Below are positions 1 through 8,376 of a DNA stretch of 64,000 bases, in pieces. The first letter of the stretch is position 1. Each line of letters begins with the position of its first letter. Made by a program: the position numbers and the translations under genes. The notes under the pieces are model-generated. The model saw only the letters and a list, made by a program, of their open reading frames with translations. It had not been told where the DNA came from and made no database searches. The DNA comes from Sagittula salina (GTDB taxonomy: Bacteria > Pseudomonadota > Alphaproteobacteria > Rhodobacterales > Rhodobacteraceae), in NCBI RefSeq assembly GCF_017813235.1, contig NZ_JAGISH010000010.1:62001-126000 (forward strand), given 5' to 3'.

Positions 1-185
1 TCGTCTTTCTTGAAGAGCGCGACGATTGGGCGAACCCGATCCAGACGAAGGGCATCGGGGAACTGGGTATCTCGGGCGCCGGAGCGGCTGTTTTGAACGC
101 CATCGCCCATGCCACCGGGGTGCGGATCTACGACTTTCCCGCGACCCCGGACAAGGTGATCGCGGCCTTGGAAGCAAAGGGCTGA
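1..185 (+). CDS. Xanthine dehydrogenase-family molybdopterin-binding subunit, C-terminal end (partial)
   Basis: The frame is open from base 3 to the TGA at 183-185 and its beginning lies outside the window. The last 60 residues include KGIGELGISGAGAAVLNAI followed by a short tail ending PDKVIAALEAKG. The motif KGIGE is the conserved glutamate-containing segment near the molybdenum site of xanthine dehydrogenase and aldehyde oxidoreductase large subunits, and the tail resembles the end of PaoC-like subunits. It would be the cofactor-binding catalytic subunit of a molybdenum hydroxylase; the substrate cannot be read from this piece. It is convergent with the TRAP transporter operon, with a shared terminator between. 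Confidence 0.8.
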   Translation, partial: VFLEERDDWANPIQTKGIGELGISGAGAAVLNAIAHATGVRIYDFPATPDKVIAALEAKG

Positions 186-209
186 CCGCCCTGCCCCACC
201 CGAAACGCG

Positions 210-245
210 ACGCGGCGCGGAGAACCTCTCCGCGCCGCGTTTTCT
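210..245. terminator. Bidirectional intrinsic terminator
   Basis: A perfect 14-bp inverted repeat (210-223 with 227-240) with a 3-base loop is followed by TTTCT on the + strand and preceded by GAAA, so it can act in both directions. It separates the convergent molybdenum hydroxylase gene and dctM. Confidence 0.8.
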
Positions 246-267
246 CATGTCTGAGTTGGCGAAACCG

Positions 268-1623
268 TCAACCGTAGACCAGCCTCGGAAGCCAGGTGAT
301 GATCTCCGGGAAGGTCATGCAGAGCACCAGCCCCACCAACTGCAGGAACAGGAATGGCAGAGCCGATTTGAAGATGTCCGACATCGGGATCTCTGCCGGC
401 GCGACGCCGCGCAGGTAGAACAACGCATAGCCAAAAGGGGGCGACAGGAACGACATCTGCATGTTCACAAGATAGAGAACCCCGAACCACAGCACGAGGT
501 CGTCCGGGCTGTCGAGGCCAAAGGCCTGCGCGCCCAGCGCCTTGATGATCGGCACGAAAATCGGCACGCAGAGCAACAGGATGCCAACCCAGTCGAGGAA
601 CATGCCCAGGATCACCAGCAGGATCTGCATCAGAATCAGGATGCCCCAGGGGCCGAGGCCCGTTGCGGCGAGGCTTTCCTGGACGAACTGCTGCCCGCCC
701 TCCAGCACGTAGAGCCCGACAAAGATCGTCGCGCCGAACATGATCCAGATCACCATCGCGCTTGCCTTCAGCGTGGTGATGCAGGCCTCCGACACCGTGG
801 GCCAGTCCAGCTTGCGGTGGATGGCGGCCACGATGAAGGCGCCGAAGGTGCCGATGCCCGCGGCCTCCACCGGGGTGGCGACGCCGGAGAAGATGATGCC
901 AAGAACCACCACGACCAGCGTGATCGGCGCGGCCATCTTCCCGATCAGGCGGACCTTCTCGGCGGTGGTGACGCGCTCTTCGACCGGGATAGCCGGGCCG
1001 AGGACGGGGTTGATGTAGCTGCGGACCACAACATAGGCGATGTACATGCCCGACAGCATCAGGCCGGGGATAACCGCCCCGATGAAAAGTTCGCCCACCG
1101 ATTGTTCGGCCACCACGGCGTAGATGATGGCGAGGATCGACGGAGGGATCAGGATCCCCAGCGTGCCCCCGGCCATGATCGACCCCATGGCGATCTTCGG
1201 ATCGTAGTGGCGCTTCAGCATGGCGGGCAGCGCGATGATGCCCATGGTCACCACCGCCGCGCCGATTACGCCCACCATGGCCGCGAGGATCGTCGAGGCG
1301 ATGATGGTCGCCGCCGCGAGACCGCCCTTCACGCCGCCCATGACCTTGTAGATCACGTCGAACATGTCGTTGATGATCCCCGCCCTTTCGAGCATCGCCG
1401 CCATGAAGATGAATAGCGGAATGGCCGAAAGCTGGTAGTTGGTCATCAACGGGAAGATGCGCGAGGGCACGATGTTCAGTGCCCGCGCATCGCCCAGGAC
1501 GAAGAGGAACACGCAGGCCAGACCCCCGGTCACGAAGGCCAGTGGCAGACCCGCCATGAGCAGCGCCAGAAGGCTGCCGAACATGATGAGCGTGAGCCAC
1601 GCGATGTCAATTTCGATACCCAT
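268..1623 (-). CDS. dctM: TRAP transporter large permease subunit DctM
   Basis: This 451-residue, very hydrophobic protein is the large membrane subunit of a tripartite ATP-independent periplasmic transporter. It carries the sodium-coupled transport pathway in the inner membrane. About a dozen membrane segments are visible, with family-typical stretches such as GIIALPAMLKRHYDPK and GTLGILIPPSI around residues 150-190, which line the substrate path. Length matches the DctM family. It starts 5 bases after dctQ ends, so the two are translationally linked. The substrate is set by DctP and is not visible here. Confidence 0.93.
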   Translation of the reverse strand: MGIEIDIAWLTLIMFGSLLALLMAGLPLAFVTGGLACVFLFVLGDARALNIVPSRIFPLMTNYQLSAIPLFIFMAAMLERAGIINDMFDVIYKVMGGVKGGLAAATIIASTILAAMVGVIGAAVVTMGIIALPAMLKRHYDPKIAMGSIMAGGTLGILIPPSILAIIYAVVAEQSVGELFIGAVIPGLMLSGMYIAYVVVRSYINPVLGPAIPVEERVTTAEKVRLIGKMAAPITLVVVVLGIIFSGVATPVEAAGIGTFGAFIVAAIHRKLDWPTVSEACITTLKASAMVIWIMFGATIFVGLYVLEGGQQFVQESLAATGLGPWGILILMQILLVILGMFLDWVGILLLCVPIFVPIIKALGAQAFGLDSPDDLVLWFGVLYLVNMQMSFLSPPFGYALFYLRGVAPAEIPMSDIFKSALPFLFLQLVGLVLCMTFPEIITWLPRLVYG

Positions 1624-1628
1624 GTGCC

Positions 1629-2942
1629 TCAGTTCCCCCGCGCGATTTCACGGATGTCTTTCGACAGTTTCGAGATGCCCTGCAGCACCAGCAGCAGGCC
1701 GCCCAGCACCATCACCCACTTCATCGGCCATAGCGGGACTTCCCACTCGTTGAAGCTGATCTCGCCCCATCGGATGTTCGAATCGGTCCATTGGCTCAGG
1801 CCGAAACCGCCCAGCATCTCGCCCATGCCGATCTGTCCGCGCGCCCAGTCGGAAACGACCGCATTGCCCGAGGGAACCGCGATGGCATCCATGGCAAAGA
1901 TCCACGACGTCGCCAGCAGCGTGCCCGCGAAGATGAAGAAGAAAACGGAAGTCAGAAGATCGACCCATGCCTTTTTCTTCTTCGGCAGAGGAGCATAAAA
2001 AATGTCCACGCGGACGTGGCTTTCGGTCAGCATCGCGTAGGCACCGGCGATCAGGTATTGCATCCCGAACATCAGGTACATCGCTTCGTGGGCCCAGTTT
2101 GTGGGCGATCCGAAGACATAGCGCGCGATCACTTCGTAGTAGTAGACAAAGACCGCGATCACCGCCCAGTAGGCGACGAATTCACCGCAGAAAAGCGACA
2201 GCCGATCAATCCAGTTCTCGGCGTAGTCGCTGTCGTGCTTGGGGCCTTCTTCTGCCTCGGCGGCAAGCAGTGCCGCCTCCGCGTCAGAGATTTCCTCATG
2301 CGCGGGCAATCCCGCATTGGCCCGTTTCACCAGTCCCGGCAGAAGCACGAGGTCGATGGCGAGCAGCGCGAGGATGACATAGAAGGCATAGCCCGCCGCA
2401 TCGCGCCAGTGCGCGCGGGTCTCGGCTGCCTGCACCTGCTGCGGACCAATGGCCTCCAGCGTGGCGCGTGCTTCTTCAAGGCGCGTCTCGCCCTTGGCGA
2501 TGGTTTCCTGAGCTCGCGACAGGCGGCGCTCTGCGGACTTCTGCGCGAAGGACCCCGCCTCCGCCTCGTCGAAGGTTGCCTGTAGATCGGCCAGACCGGC
2601 CTGCGCTTCGGACACGCGACCTTCTTCGCGGTCGATCGTGCGCTGTGCCACTCGTAGCTCGTTGTCAAAACCCGACAGCACGGTGCGCGCATCGTGCGCC
2701 TGCGAATTGGCGTAGAGGATGAAGAGGAAGACCGGAATGTAGACCAGCCCCCAAAGGCTCTTGAGGTAGAACCTGTGCAGCCCCAGAATGCCGCCGGTGA
2801 CGGCGATCATGTAGGCAAGCGGCAGGGTGTATCGTTTCTGTTGCGGCTGCGGTCTTCGCGACAGGACCATCGCGACGACGGGAAAGACGATCAGTCCTAC
2901 CCAGTACAGCCAATGCGGCAGCGTAAAGCTGAGCCCCGGCAT
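1629..2942 (-). CDS. dctQ: TRAP transporter small permease DctQ with N-terminal TM2-like domain and coiled coil
   Basis: At 437 residues this is more than twice the usual DctQ length (about 160-220). Residues about 230-437 are the DctQ domain with four membrane segments (for example RYVFGSPTNWAHEAMYL). The first 80 residues look like a TM2 domain: a polar strand-like piece, then AYMIAVTGGILGLHRFYLKS and a second hydrophobic segment. Residues about 85-165 are rich in E, A, Q and R in heptad style and should form a coiled coil, followed by another membrane helix near 176-196. A GAGG-type ribosome site lies before the ATG at 2942. It sits between dctP and dctM. The function of the extension is unknown; the DctQ part is sure, the TM2 assignment probable. 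Confidence 0.88.
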   Translation of the reverse strand: MPGLSFTLPHWLYWVGLIVFPVVAMVLSRRPQPQQKRYTLPLAYMIAVTGGILGLHRFYLKSLWGLVYIPVFLFILYANSQAHDARTVLSGFDNELRVAQRTIDREEGRVSEAQAGLADLQATFDEAEAGSFAQKSAERRLSRAQETIAKGETRLEEARATLEAIGPQQVQAAETRAHWRDAAGYAFYVILALLAIDLVLLPGLVKRANAGLPAHEEISDAEAALLAAEAEEGPKHDSDYAENWIDRLSLFCGEFVAYWAVIAVFVYYYEVIARYVFGSPTNWAHEAMYLMFGMQYLIAGAYAMLTESHVRVDIFYAPLPKKKKAWVDLLTSVFFFIFAGTLLATSWIFAMDAIAVPSGNAVVSDWARGQIGMGEMLGGFGLSQWTDSNIRWGEISFNEWEVPLWPMKWVMVLGGLLLVLQGISKLSKDIREIARGN

Positions 2943-2976
2943 TGCGTCCTCTTGTGTTTTCTTGAGTCGTAAATAG

Positions 2977-3003
2977 CCGCCCGGGGGACATCCCCCCGGG
3001 CGG
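2977..3003 (-). terminator. Intercistronic hairpin between dctP and dctQ
   Basis: A perfect 11-bp GC-rich inverted repeat (2977-2987 with 2993-3003) lies in the 83-base gap after dctP. There is no good U run downstream, so it is more likely a partial terminator or mRNA-stabilising hairpin that keeps binding-protein expression above permease expression. Confidence 0.6.
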
Positions 3004-3025
3004 CGGTTCAGTCTTGTTCAGCGGC

Positions 3026-4123
3026 TCAGAGCTTCAGCTCCAGCCCCTCCGTCAGGCCCGGATCCACGTAGCCCAGCGAACCGGACATCATGTAATCCAG
3101 CTGGATCTTGAAGACGCGCGCGGCGTTCGGATCGCGGTTGGCATAGTCGAACCAGATCGGCACGGCGATCTCCGTCATCAGGTCGACGTCGTCCTGGGAC
3201 AGGCGAGTGACCTCTGTGCCGTCGGCCTCGAACTTGGCCCAGGCCTCCTGATCGGCGGCCTGAATCGCGGCGTAGTGCATGTCCGAATAGACATGCGTCT
3301 CCATCTCGATGAATTGCTTCATCTGTGGCGAAAGAGCGTCCCATGCCGCCTGGCCCACGGTGATGTCCATGATGTCGACCGGCTGGTACAGCGACATGAA
3401 GCCCGGAGGACCCATGACGATGTAGTTGGTCACCTGGCTGAACCCGAGGGCGTAGTTCACCGCCGGCCCCACATAGTCGGCCACGTCGATGGTGCCCTTC
3501 TCCAGTGCCGGGAAGATCTCCGAACCGGGCAGAACAGTGGTTTCAGCGCCGACGGCGTTGAAGACTTCGGCCACCATGCCACCGGGAAGGCGCATCTTGC
3601 GGCCCGCGAAGTCGTCGATGGAGCGGATCGGCACCTTCGAGTGGATGATGTTGGCGTCGTGGTGCACCGGCCCGACAAAGTGCATCCCCTGCGCGGCATA
3701 AAGCTCGCGCGCGATGTCGATGCCGCCGAGGCCATAGTAGAAGGTGTCGAATTCCGACGGCTGCCGCAGGCCAAGCGGGATCGATGTCAGGAAGGTCGCC
3801 GCCGGAATGATGCCCTGCGCGTAGATGGTGAAGGGGTTCACCGCGTCGAGCACGCCATTCTTCACCGCGTCATAAAGCTGGAAGTCGCCAACGACGTCAT
3901 TGGCCCCGAATGGCGTGAAGCTCAGCTCGCCCCCGGTCTTTTCCTCGATGGTGCCGCACCAGTCCTTGAAGATCTGAAGTCCGGCGCCGCCGGGCCAGCT
4001 GGTCTGGATCTTCCAGTTTGTGCCCTTGGCCTGCGCCCCGGCGATATGAGGCGCGGCAAGGGTCGCCGCCCCGGCACCCGCAAGGGTACGCAGCGCCGCG
4101 CGCCGCGTCGTGATCTTTGTCAT
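3026..4123 (-). CDS. dctP: TRAP transporter substrate-binding protein DctP
   Basis: This 365-residue periplasmic solute receptor delivers substrate to DctQM. I chose the ATG at 4123 because GGGAGGAGA lies just upstream and the protein then opens with TTRRAALRTLAGAGAATLAAP, a twin-arginine-like export signal. The body has the family signatures GRKMRLPGGM and PALEKGTIDVADYVGP (about residues 180-240). The latter resembles the segment of 2-oxoacid-binding TakP-type receptors, so a carboxylate substrate is likely but not shown. It is the first gene of dctPQM; a longer upstream in-frame start at 4204 has no ribosome site. Confidence 0.92.
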   Translation of the reverse strand: MTKITTRRAALRTLAGAGAATLAAPHIAGAQAKGTNWKIQTSWPGGAGLQIFKDWCGTIEEKTGGELSFTPFGANDVVGDFQLYDAVKNGVLDAVNPFTIYAQGIIPAATFLTSIPLGLRQPSEFDTFYYGLGGIDIARELYAAQGMHFVGPVHHDANIIHSKVPIRSIDDFAGRKMRLPGGMVAEVFNAVGAETTVLPGSEIFPALEKGTIDVADYVGPAVNYALGFSQVTNYIVMGPPGFMSLYQPVDIMDITVGQAAWDALSPQMKQFIEMETHVYSDMHYAAIQAADQEAWAKFEADGTEVTRLSQDDVDLMTEIAVPIWFDYANRDPNAARVFKIQLDYMMSGSLGYVDPGLTEGLELKL

Positions 4124-4204
4124 GCTATCTCCTCCCAAATCGGTATCGACGCGCCGCAGTTCGAGCGTTGCTCCGCCGATTGCCTCACGGTAATGATATT
4201 TCAA

Positions 4205-4786
4205 GGATTTGGTACAGACTTTTTGCCAATTTCGCCGGTTAGGGACAACATGTCCTTGTCGGGTTCAATCAGGTTGCGAAAACTACCCATTTTGACCATA
4301 GATCCAGATGTCTCCGAACAGTCCCCATCGGCAAGGTGGCTCGCCCAAACCTAGAGGCGCGCCGTACTCTCAAAATTACAGCGCGGTACGATGCGGCTTG
4401 CAGGAGGCGCCCGCCTCGGACATGGACAGCGACAGAACAGCCCAATTCATCTACAATAAAGGCGGCTGTGCGGACGATGCGTTGGCCGAGGGCGTTCCGG
4501 CCGATCGGCTCTGGCAATCGCTCGCCGCAGTGCAGGCGAGCCACATGCATCCTGTCAGCAACGCGATCTGGAACACCGCAAGGGGGAACCTCCCCGCCCG
4601 GGTGATGCTCCGGGGCTTTTTTGCGCGCTGCTAAGGGGGCGTCGTGACACAGACAGGAAAGGGGACATCAAGACGAAGCTGCCCCATTTGCACTGTGATA
4701 ATCGAACCATCCGGCCTCGGGCCGTCCGCCTTGCGCATCGGGACTGAGGCCTGCACACTTCAGTAAATGAGGCCCTCACAAGTCCC
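4205..4786. other. Intergenic region upstream of dctP
   Basis: About 580 bases between the divergent edge of dctP and the end of the sulfur operon. A + strand reading frame of about 100 codons exists (4308-4634) but ends inside the hairpin at 4588-4622 and resembles nothing I know. I see no convincing gene. The dctP promoter must lie here, but no clear box was found. Confidence 0.5.
4588..4622 (+). terminator. Probable intrinsic terminator, possibly ending a small RNA
   Basis: The segment contains short GC-rich inverted repeats (GGGGA/TCCCC and CCCCG/CGGGG) followed directly by CTTTTTT. It does not follow any recognised + strand gene, so it could end an untranslated transcript from the dctP upstream region. 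Confidence 0.4.
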
Positions 4787-4960
4787 TTACTCCGCTGGCG
4801 GCAGGCTGGCACAATGGGCACCGCTAGCGGCGCTTCCGGACCCCAGCGCCAGCAGCGGTGGCGCCCTGAACGGGTTGAGCGGGTCGCTCGCCGCAATGTC
4901 GAAAGCAAGCAATCCGCCCAACAGAGCCAGTGTCAGCGCAGCAATGAAACGACGGGTCAT
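4787..4960 (-). CDS. Small exported protein of the sulfur operon, 57 aa
   Basis: A 57-codon frame opens with MTRRFIAALTLALLGGLLAF, a typical secretion signal, then a short proline- and serine-rich mature part containing one cysteine. Its ATG overlaps the TGA of the YeeE-type gene by four bases (ATGA), which argues that it is really translated and coupled to it. It is the last gene of the rhodanese-YeeE run. I do not recognise a family; a role in handling sulfur in the periplasm is inference from position only. Confidence 0.6.
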   Translation of the reverse strand: MTRRFIAALTLALLGGLLAFDIAASDPLNPFRAPPLLALGSGSAASGAHCASLPPAE

Positions 4961-6087
4961 GACCGCGCCTCCAGCCCCAGCACCGGGCGCAGCCGCACCC
5001 CGAGGAAAGCGCCGGCAAAGGCCGCGACAAACCACGCCCAGCCGTGCAGAGAGCCGGTGGAAATGCCCGAGAAGAAGGCGCCCACGTTGCAGCCGAAAGC
5101 CAGTCGCGAGGAATAGCCCAGCAGGAAGCCCGCGATCACCGTCGCGACCCACGCGCGTGGGGGCAGGCTCGGCAGCCCCGCACGCAACCCACCACGCCAG
5201 GCCGCGATGAGGAAGGCGCCGACGATGATCCCGATATTGGTCAGTGAGGTCACATCGGTCAGCAACGATTGCGCAAGCCGATCCTGGTTCGCCTCTGCCG
5301 CCCAGAAGGCCGAGCCGGAGAGCTCGCCCCCCAGCGCCACCGCACCCTTTGCCGCCCAGAGTCCGAGGCCGTACACCACGCCCCAGGGCTGCCCGGCTAC
5401 CGCGAGGTTGGCCAGTGCCAACGCCGCCAGCAGCACCGCCGCGATCCACAGCCTGCGCGGGATCGCGCGACCGCCCGGCCGGGCCACCGCCCAGACGATG
5501 CCAGCCGCAGCGGCCAGCATGGCAAGTGTGACCGCCAGCCCCGCGCCGCCCTCGAGCGCCACCACCGGCAGGGTGCCCAGCCCCGTCCACCAGAACAGAT
5601 GCGTCGCCCCCGCAAAACTGCCGAGCGCGAAAAACGGCAGCGCCATCAGGCTGACCGGATTGCCGGAGCCCGCGTTCACCAGCGTGCCCGAACCGCAGCC
5701 CATGACCACCTGCATGGCGGCGCCAAAGACAAAGGCGCCGCCGACCATGGCCCATCCAACAGGCGCATGGGCGCCCACGACCGAGCCCCCTGCCCCCGAC
5801 AGAATCGGGAAAGCCACAACCGCGACCAGCGCGATGGACAGCAACTGTGCCAGCGTGCCACCCGCCTCGCGCCGCGTGATCAGCGCGCGCCACGGCCCGG
5901 CAAAGCCGAAGCGAAAGCCTTCGAGCACCATGCCGAAGCCCAGCCCGATGGCCAGCAGCAGGCCATACCGCCCCCCCGCCAACAGCGCCACCGCAGCGAT
6001 CAGCACCAGCGCACCGGCGACCAGCCCGGCCCGCGCGAAGGGAGCCCCGCGCGACGCTCCCGGCCCCAGATCAGACGAGACGGCCAT
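4957..6087 (-). CDS. YeeE/YedE family transporter
   Basis: This 376-residue integral membrane protein belongs to the YeeE/YedE (sulf_transp) family, whose characterised member TsuA takes up thiosulfate. Visible marks are many membrane segments and two paired cysteine motifs, GCGSGTLVNAGSGNP near residue 130 and FGCNVGAFFSGIS near 330, which in TsuA form the substrate-relaying cysteine sites. The start is 3 bases after the stop of the rhodanese gene and its own stop overlaps the next small gene. Import of a small sulfur compound such as thiosulfate is likely from family and context. Confidence 0.88.
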   Translation of the reverse strand: MAVSSDLGPGASRGAPFARAGLVAGALVLIAAVALLAGGRYGLLLAIGLGFGMVLEGFRFGFAGPWRALITRREAGGTLAQLLSIALVAVVAFPILSGAGGSVVGAHAPVGWAMVGGAFVFGAAMQVVMGCGSGTLVNAGSGNPVSLMALPFFALGSFAGATHLFWWTGLGTLPVVALEGGAGLAVTLAMLAAAAGIVWAVARPGGRAIPRRLWIAAVLLAALALANLAVAGQPWGVVYGLGLWAAKGAVALGGELSGSAFWAAEANQDRLAQSLLTDVTSLTNIGIIVGAFLIAAWRGGLRAGLPSLPPRAWVATVIAGFLLGYSSRLAFGCNVGAFFSGISTGSLHGWAWFVAAFAGAFLGVRLRPVLGLEARS

Positions 6088-6090
6088 GGA

Positions 6091-7017
6091 TCAGAACACG
6101 TTCTTGATCTGGATCCACAGGTAGCGGACCGGTCCGGGCACGTTGGCCATCTCATGGCCCGCGTTCGACCATCCGACCATGCTTTCCGGGTAAAGCTTGG
6201 CGTCCAGCCCGGCCAATTCGCTCATCGCAAACCAATTCGTGGCCGCCCAGTGACCAGTGTTGCAGAAGGAGACAAGCGGCCCTTCCAGTCCCGCCTCCTG
6301 CGCCAGCGCGCGCGCCGCTCCCGCGTTGACGATGCCCGGCTCGTCGCCGAACCACGACGAATGCACGAAGTAATCTGACTGTGGCAGGGTGCCGGGGCGC
6401 GCCGCCGCCGGGTGCGCCTCTTCGCCGTTCCAGAAGCTCTCGGGGCGGGCATCGACCAGCCGCGCCTCGGTGCCGCCGGCGATGATCGACTGAACCTCTT
6501 CGGTGGTAGCGGTCCAGGTGTCATCCCAGCTCAGTTCCACCGCGCTCGCCTCGGGCGAGACGGTGTCCTGTGACAAGCCGAGGTTCGCCGCGCTCCACGC
6601 CTTGAGGCCGCCGTTCAGGATGGCGAGGTCTACGAAGCCCAGCGACTTCAGGGTCCAATAGACCCGCGCGGCGGCACCGAAATCGGTCGCATCCTTGCCT
6701 TCGTATGTGATCACCAGCGGCTCGCCCGGCTCCAGCCCAAGCCTGTTGACGGTTTCCTGCAACGCGTCGAGTTCCGGCACTTTGCCGGGGTTGTCCTCGG
6801 GACCGCGGAACAGCCCGTAGGGCGCATTGACCGCACCGGACACGTGGCCCTTGGCGTAGCTTCCATCGCCCTCCGCGGCGCGAATGTCGATGATCTGGGT
6901 TTCTCCCGCGGCAAGCGCAGCGTCCAGCTCGGCCGGGGCGATGAGCGGCCCATCAAGGGCGGCCGCGGGAAAAGCGGTGGCGATCGCAAGCAGCGAGGAT
7001 ACGGCGGTGATCTTCAT
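6091..7017 (-). CDS. Periplasmic sulfurtransferase with two rhodanese domains
   Basis: This 308-residue protein begins with a secretion signal (MKITAVSSLLAIATAFPAAA). Two rhodanese folds follow, one from about 30-140 with ILNGGLKAWSA at its end and one from about 160-300. The second carries the active loop CNTGHWAATNW with catalytic cysteine 252. It resembles SseA/thiosulfate sulfurtransferases, which move sulfane sulfur from thiosulfate to a thiophilic acceptor; the signal places it in the periplasm. It is first in a three-gene unit with the YeeE-type transporter and a small exported protein. Confidence 0.9.
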   Translation of the reverse strand: MKITAVSSLLAIATAFPAAALDGPLIAPAELDAALAAGETQIIDIRAAEGDGSYAKGHVSGAVNAPYGLFRGPEDNPGKVPELDALQETVNRLGLEPGEPLVITYEGKDATDFGAAARVYWTLKSLGFVDLAILNGGLKAWSAANLGLSQDTVSPEASAVELSWDDTWTATTEEVQSIIAGGTEARLVDARPESFWNGEEAHPAAARPGTLPQSDYFVHSSWFGDEPGIVNAGAARALAQEAGLEGPLVSFCNTGHWAATNWFAMSELAGLDAKLYPESMVGWSNAGHEMANVPGPVRYLWIQIKNVF

Positions 7018-7261
7018 GTCGGCTCTCCGGAAATGGCGTTTCGCAATGACATCGTCCGGCGCCCCGCCGGGATCAAGCGTGTGCCACTCTGCCGACCGCT
7101 GCCGGCGCGAACATACGTACCCTTGGCCCTTCGGAGGCAGGACCGACGCGGGTCTTATCCGTTATGGGAAAACACCCGTTCCTCACGCGCCCCTCCACGC
7201 CGGTAGGATGTCCTTTTTTCTTCCGATGGGGCGATGGCTCCAAGTCGGTCCGGGCCCCTAG
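7018..7261. other. Intergenic region between sulfur operon and IS remnant
   Basis: No gene is visible. The stretch must contain the promoter of the sulfur operon (reading left). It ends in CCCTAG immediately before the GGGTCAGGACCC that looks like the left end of the IS5-family element. Confidence 0.4.
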
Positions 7262-7662
7262 GGTCAGGACCCATTGATTCTTGCGTAGGGGGGTGATTCA
7301 CGGTTCGAAAACCGAAAAACCGATCGGTGAACATGTCTGATCTCTTCTGGCTTACAGACGCGCAGGTGGCGCGTCTTGAGCCCTTCTTTCCAGGATCTCA
7401 CGGTAAACCCCGCGTCGATGATCAGCGTGTGTTGAGTGGGATTATCTTCATCAATCGCTATGGCTTGAGGTGGCGCGATGCGCCTACGGAATACGGCCCG
7501 TACAAGACGCTCTACAACCGTTGGAAACGTTGGAGCGACAAGGGCCTCCTTGACCGGATGATGGCGGGTCTGGCTGCCGAGCACGGCGAGCAGAAGACCG
7601 TCATGATCGATGCGACCTACCTGAAGGCCCACCGAACAGCGACCAGCATGGCCGCGAAAAGG
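7262..7662 (+). mobile_element. IS5-family (IS427-like) insertion sequence remnant, left end and 5' part of transposase
   Basis: From the ATG at 7333 the frame reads SDLFWLTDAQVARLEPFF and RYGLRWRDAPTEYGPYKTLY, hallmarks of the N-terminal half of IS5-group transposases, including the first catalytic aspartate in MIDATYLKAHRT. Similarity stops after about 110 residues at TSMAAKRG, near 7662, and the rest is unrelated. A left terminal repeat starting GGGTCAGGACCC at 7262 is preceded by CTA, consistent with insertion at CTAG as in the IS427 group. The element is inactive. The next part of such a transposase occurs inverted at 8373-8550. Confidence 0.8.
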
Positions 7663-7810
7663 GGTCGGACACTTTTCTCAAGATTTCAGGGATTTTCGTG
7701 GCGTCTAGACTCGATCCGAAACGCCAAAACAGCCGAATTGCGGAGTGAGTCATTCCCTCCGCCAAGGCCATGTTATGACACGTTTTATTCAATCATGCGA
7801 ACTTGCGCAA

Positions 7811-7837
7811 AGCCCTGCAAACGCGGGGCTTTTTCTT
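7811..7837 (+). terminator. Intrinsic terminator upstream of the integrase fragment
   Basis: An 8-bp stem with one wobble pair (7811-7818 with 7823-7830), loop AAAC, is followed by TTTTCTTT. It may be the terminator of the gene that originally flanked the integration site, but no tRNA or other gene remains next to it. Confidence 0.6.
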
Positions 7838-7910
7838 TGTCTGAGGGTCTTGTGGATTTCATTCGTTTTCACATGTTCGCTTTTCTTGCGTGGTATGAAT
7901 GGTGGTATGA

Positions 7911-8376
7911 ATGGCGGCGCTATCCGGCAAGCTGACCAAGAAGCTGGTGGAGAACCTGGGCGCGGGGCGTCATGGCGATGGCGCGGGGCCGTATCTGGTG
8001 GTGGACCCGTCCGGCGTGCGGCGCTGGATTGTCCGGGTCACGGTGAAGGGTCAGAAGAACGCCATGGGCGCGCCGCTGCGCACCGACTTTGGCCTGGGCG
8101 GCGCGGATGTGGTCACGCTCAACACCGCGCGCGAGCGGGCGCTGGAATACCGGCGCATGGCAAAGGCGGGCCTGAACCCAAGGTTGAATGCGTCGCGCGC
8201 GGTGCCGACCTTCGAGGAACTGGCGCAGCAGGTTCACATTGACCGGATGCCGACTTGGAAAAACGCCAAGCACGGCGCGCAATGGCTGAACACCTTGCGC
8301 GACCATGCCTTTCCCAAGATTGGCCGGATGCCGGTCGATGCCATCGGGCAACCCGAAGTGTTGATGTGCCTGTCGC
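7911..8376 (+). pseudogene. P4-type tyrosine integrase, N-terminal fragment
   Basis: About 155 residues remain of a protein normally near 400. The start MAALSGKLTKKLVENL and the segment GPYLVVDPSGVRRWIVRV are the arm-binding (DUF4102) domain of P4-type phage integrases. The next part, up to IGQPEVLMCLS, enters the core-binding domain. Similarity ends abruptly near 8376, where sequence on the opposite strand becomes transposase. The catalytic tyrosine-recombinase domain is gone, so it cannot excise the element. It would once have carried the prophage or island that follows. Confidence 0.85.

Noticed and set aside
4308..4634. A 108-codon frame upstream of dctP
   Set aside because: It ends inside a terminator-like hairpin, lacks a good ribosome site and resembles nothing; kept only as an intergenic note.
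7663..7910. Left attachment site or tRNA next to the integrase
   Set aside because: I found a terminator but no tRNA and no copy of the tRNA-Ser 3' end in this stretch.
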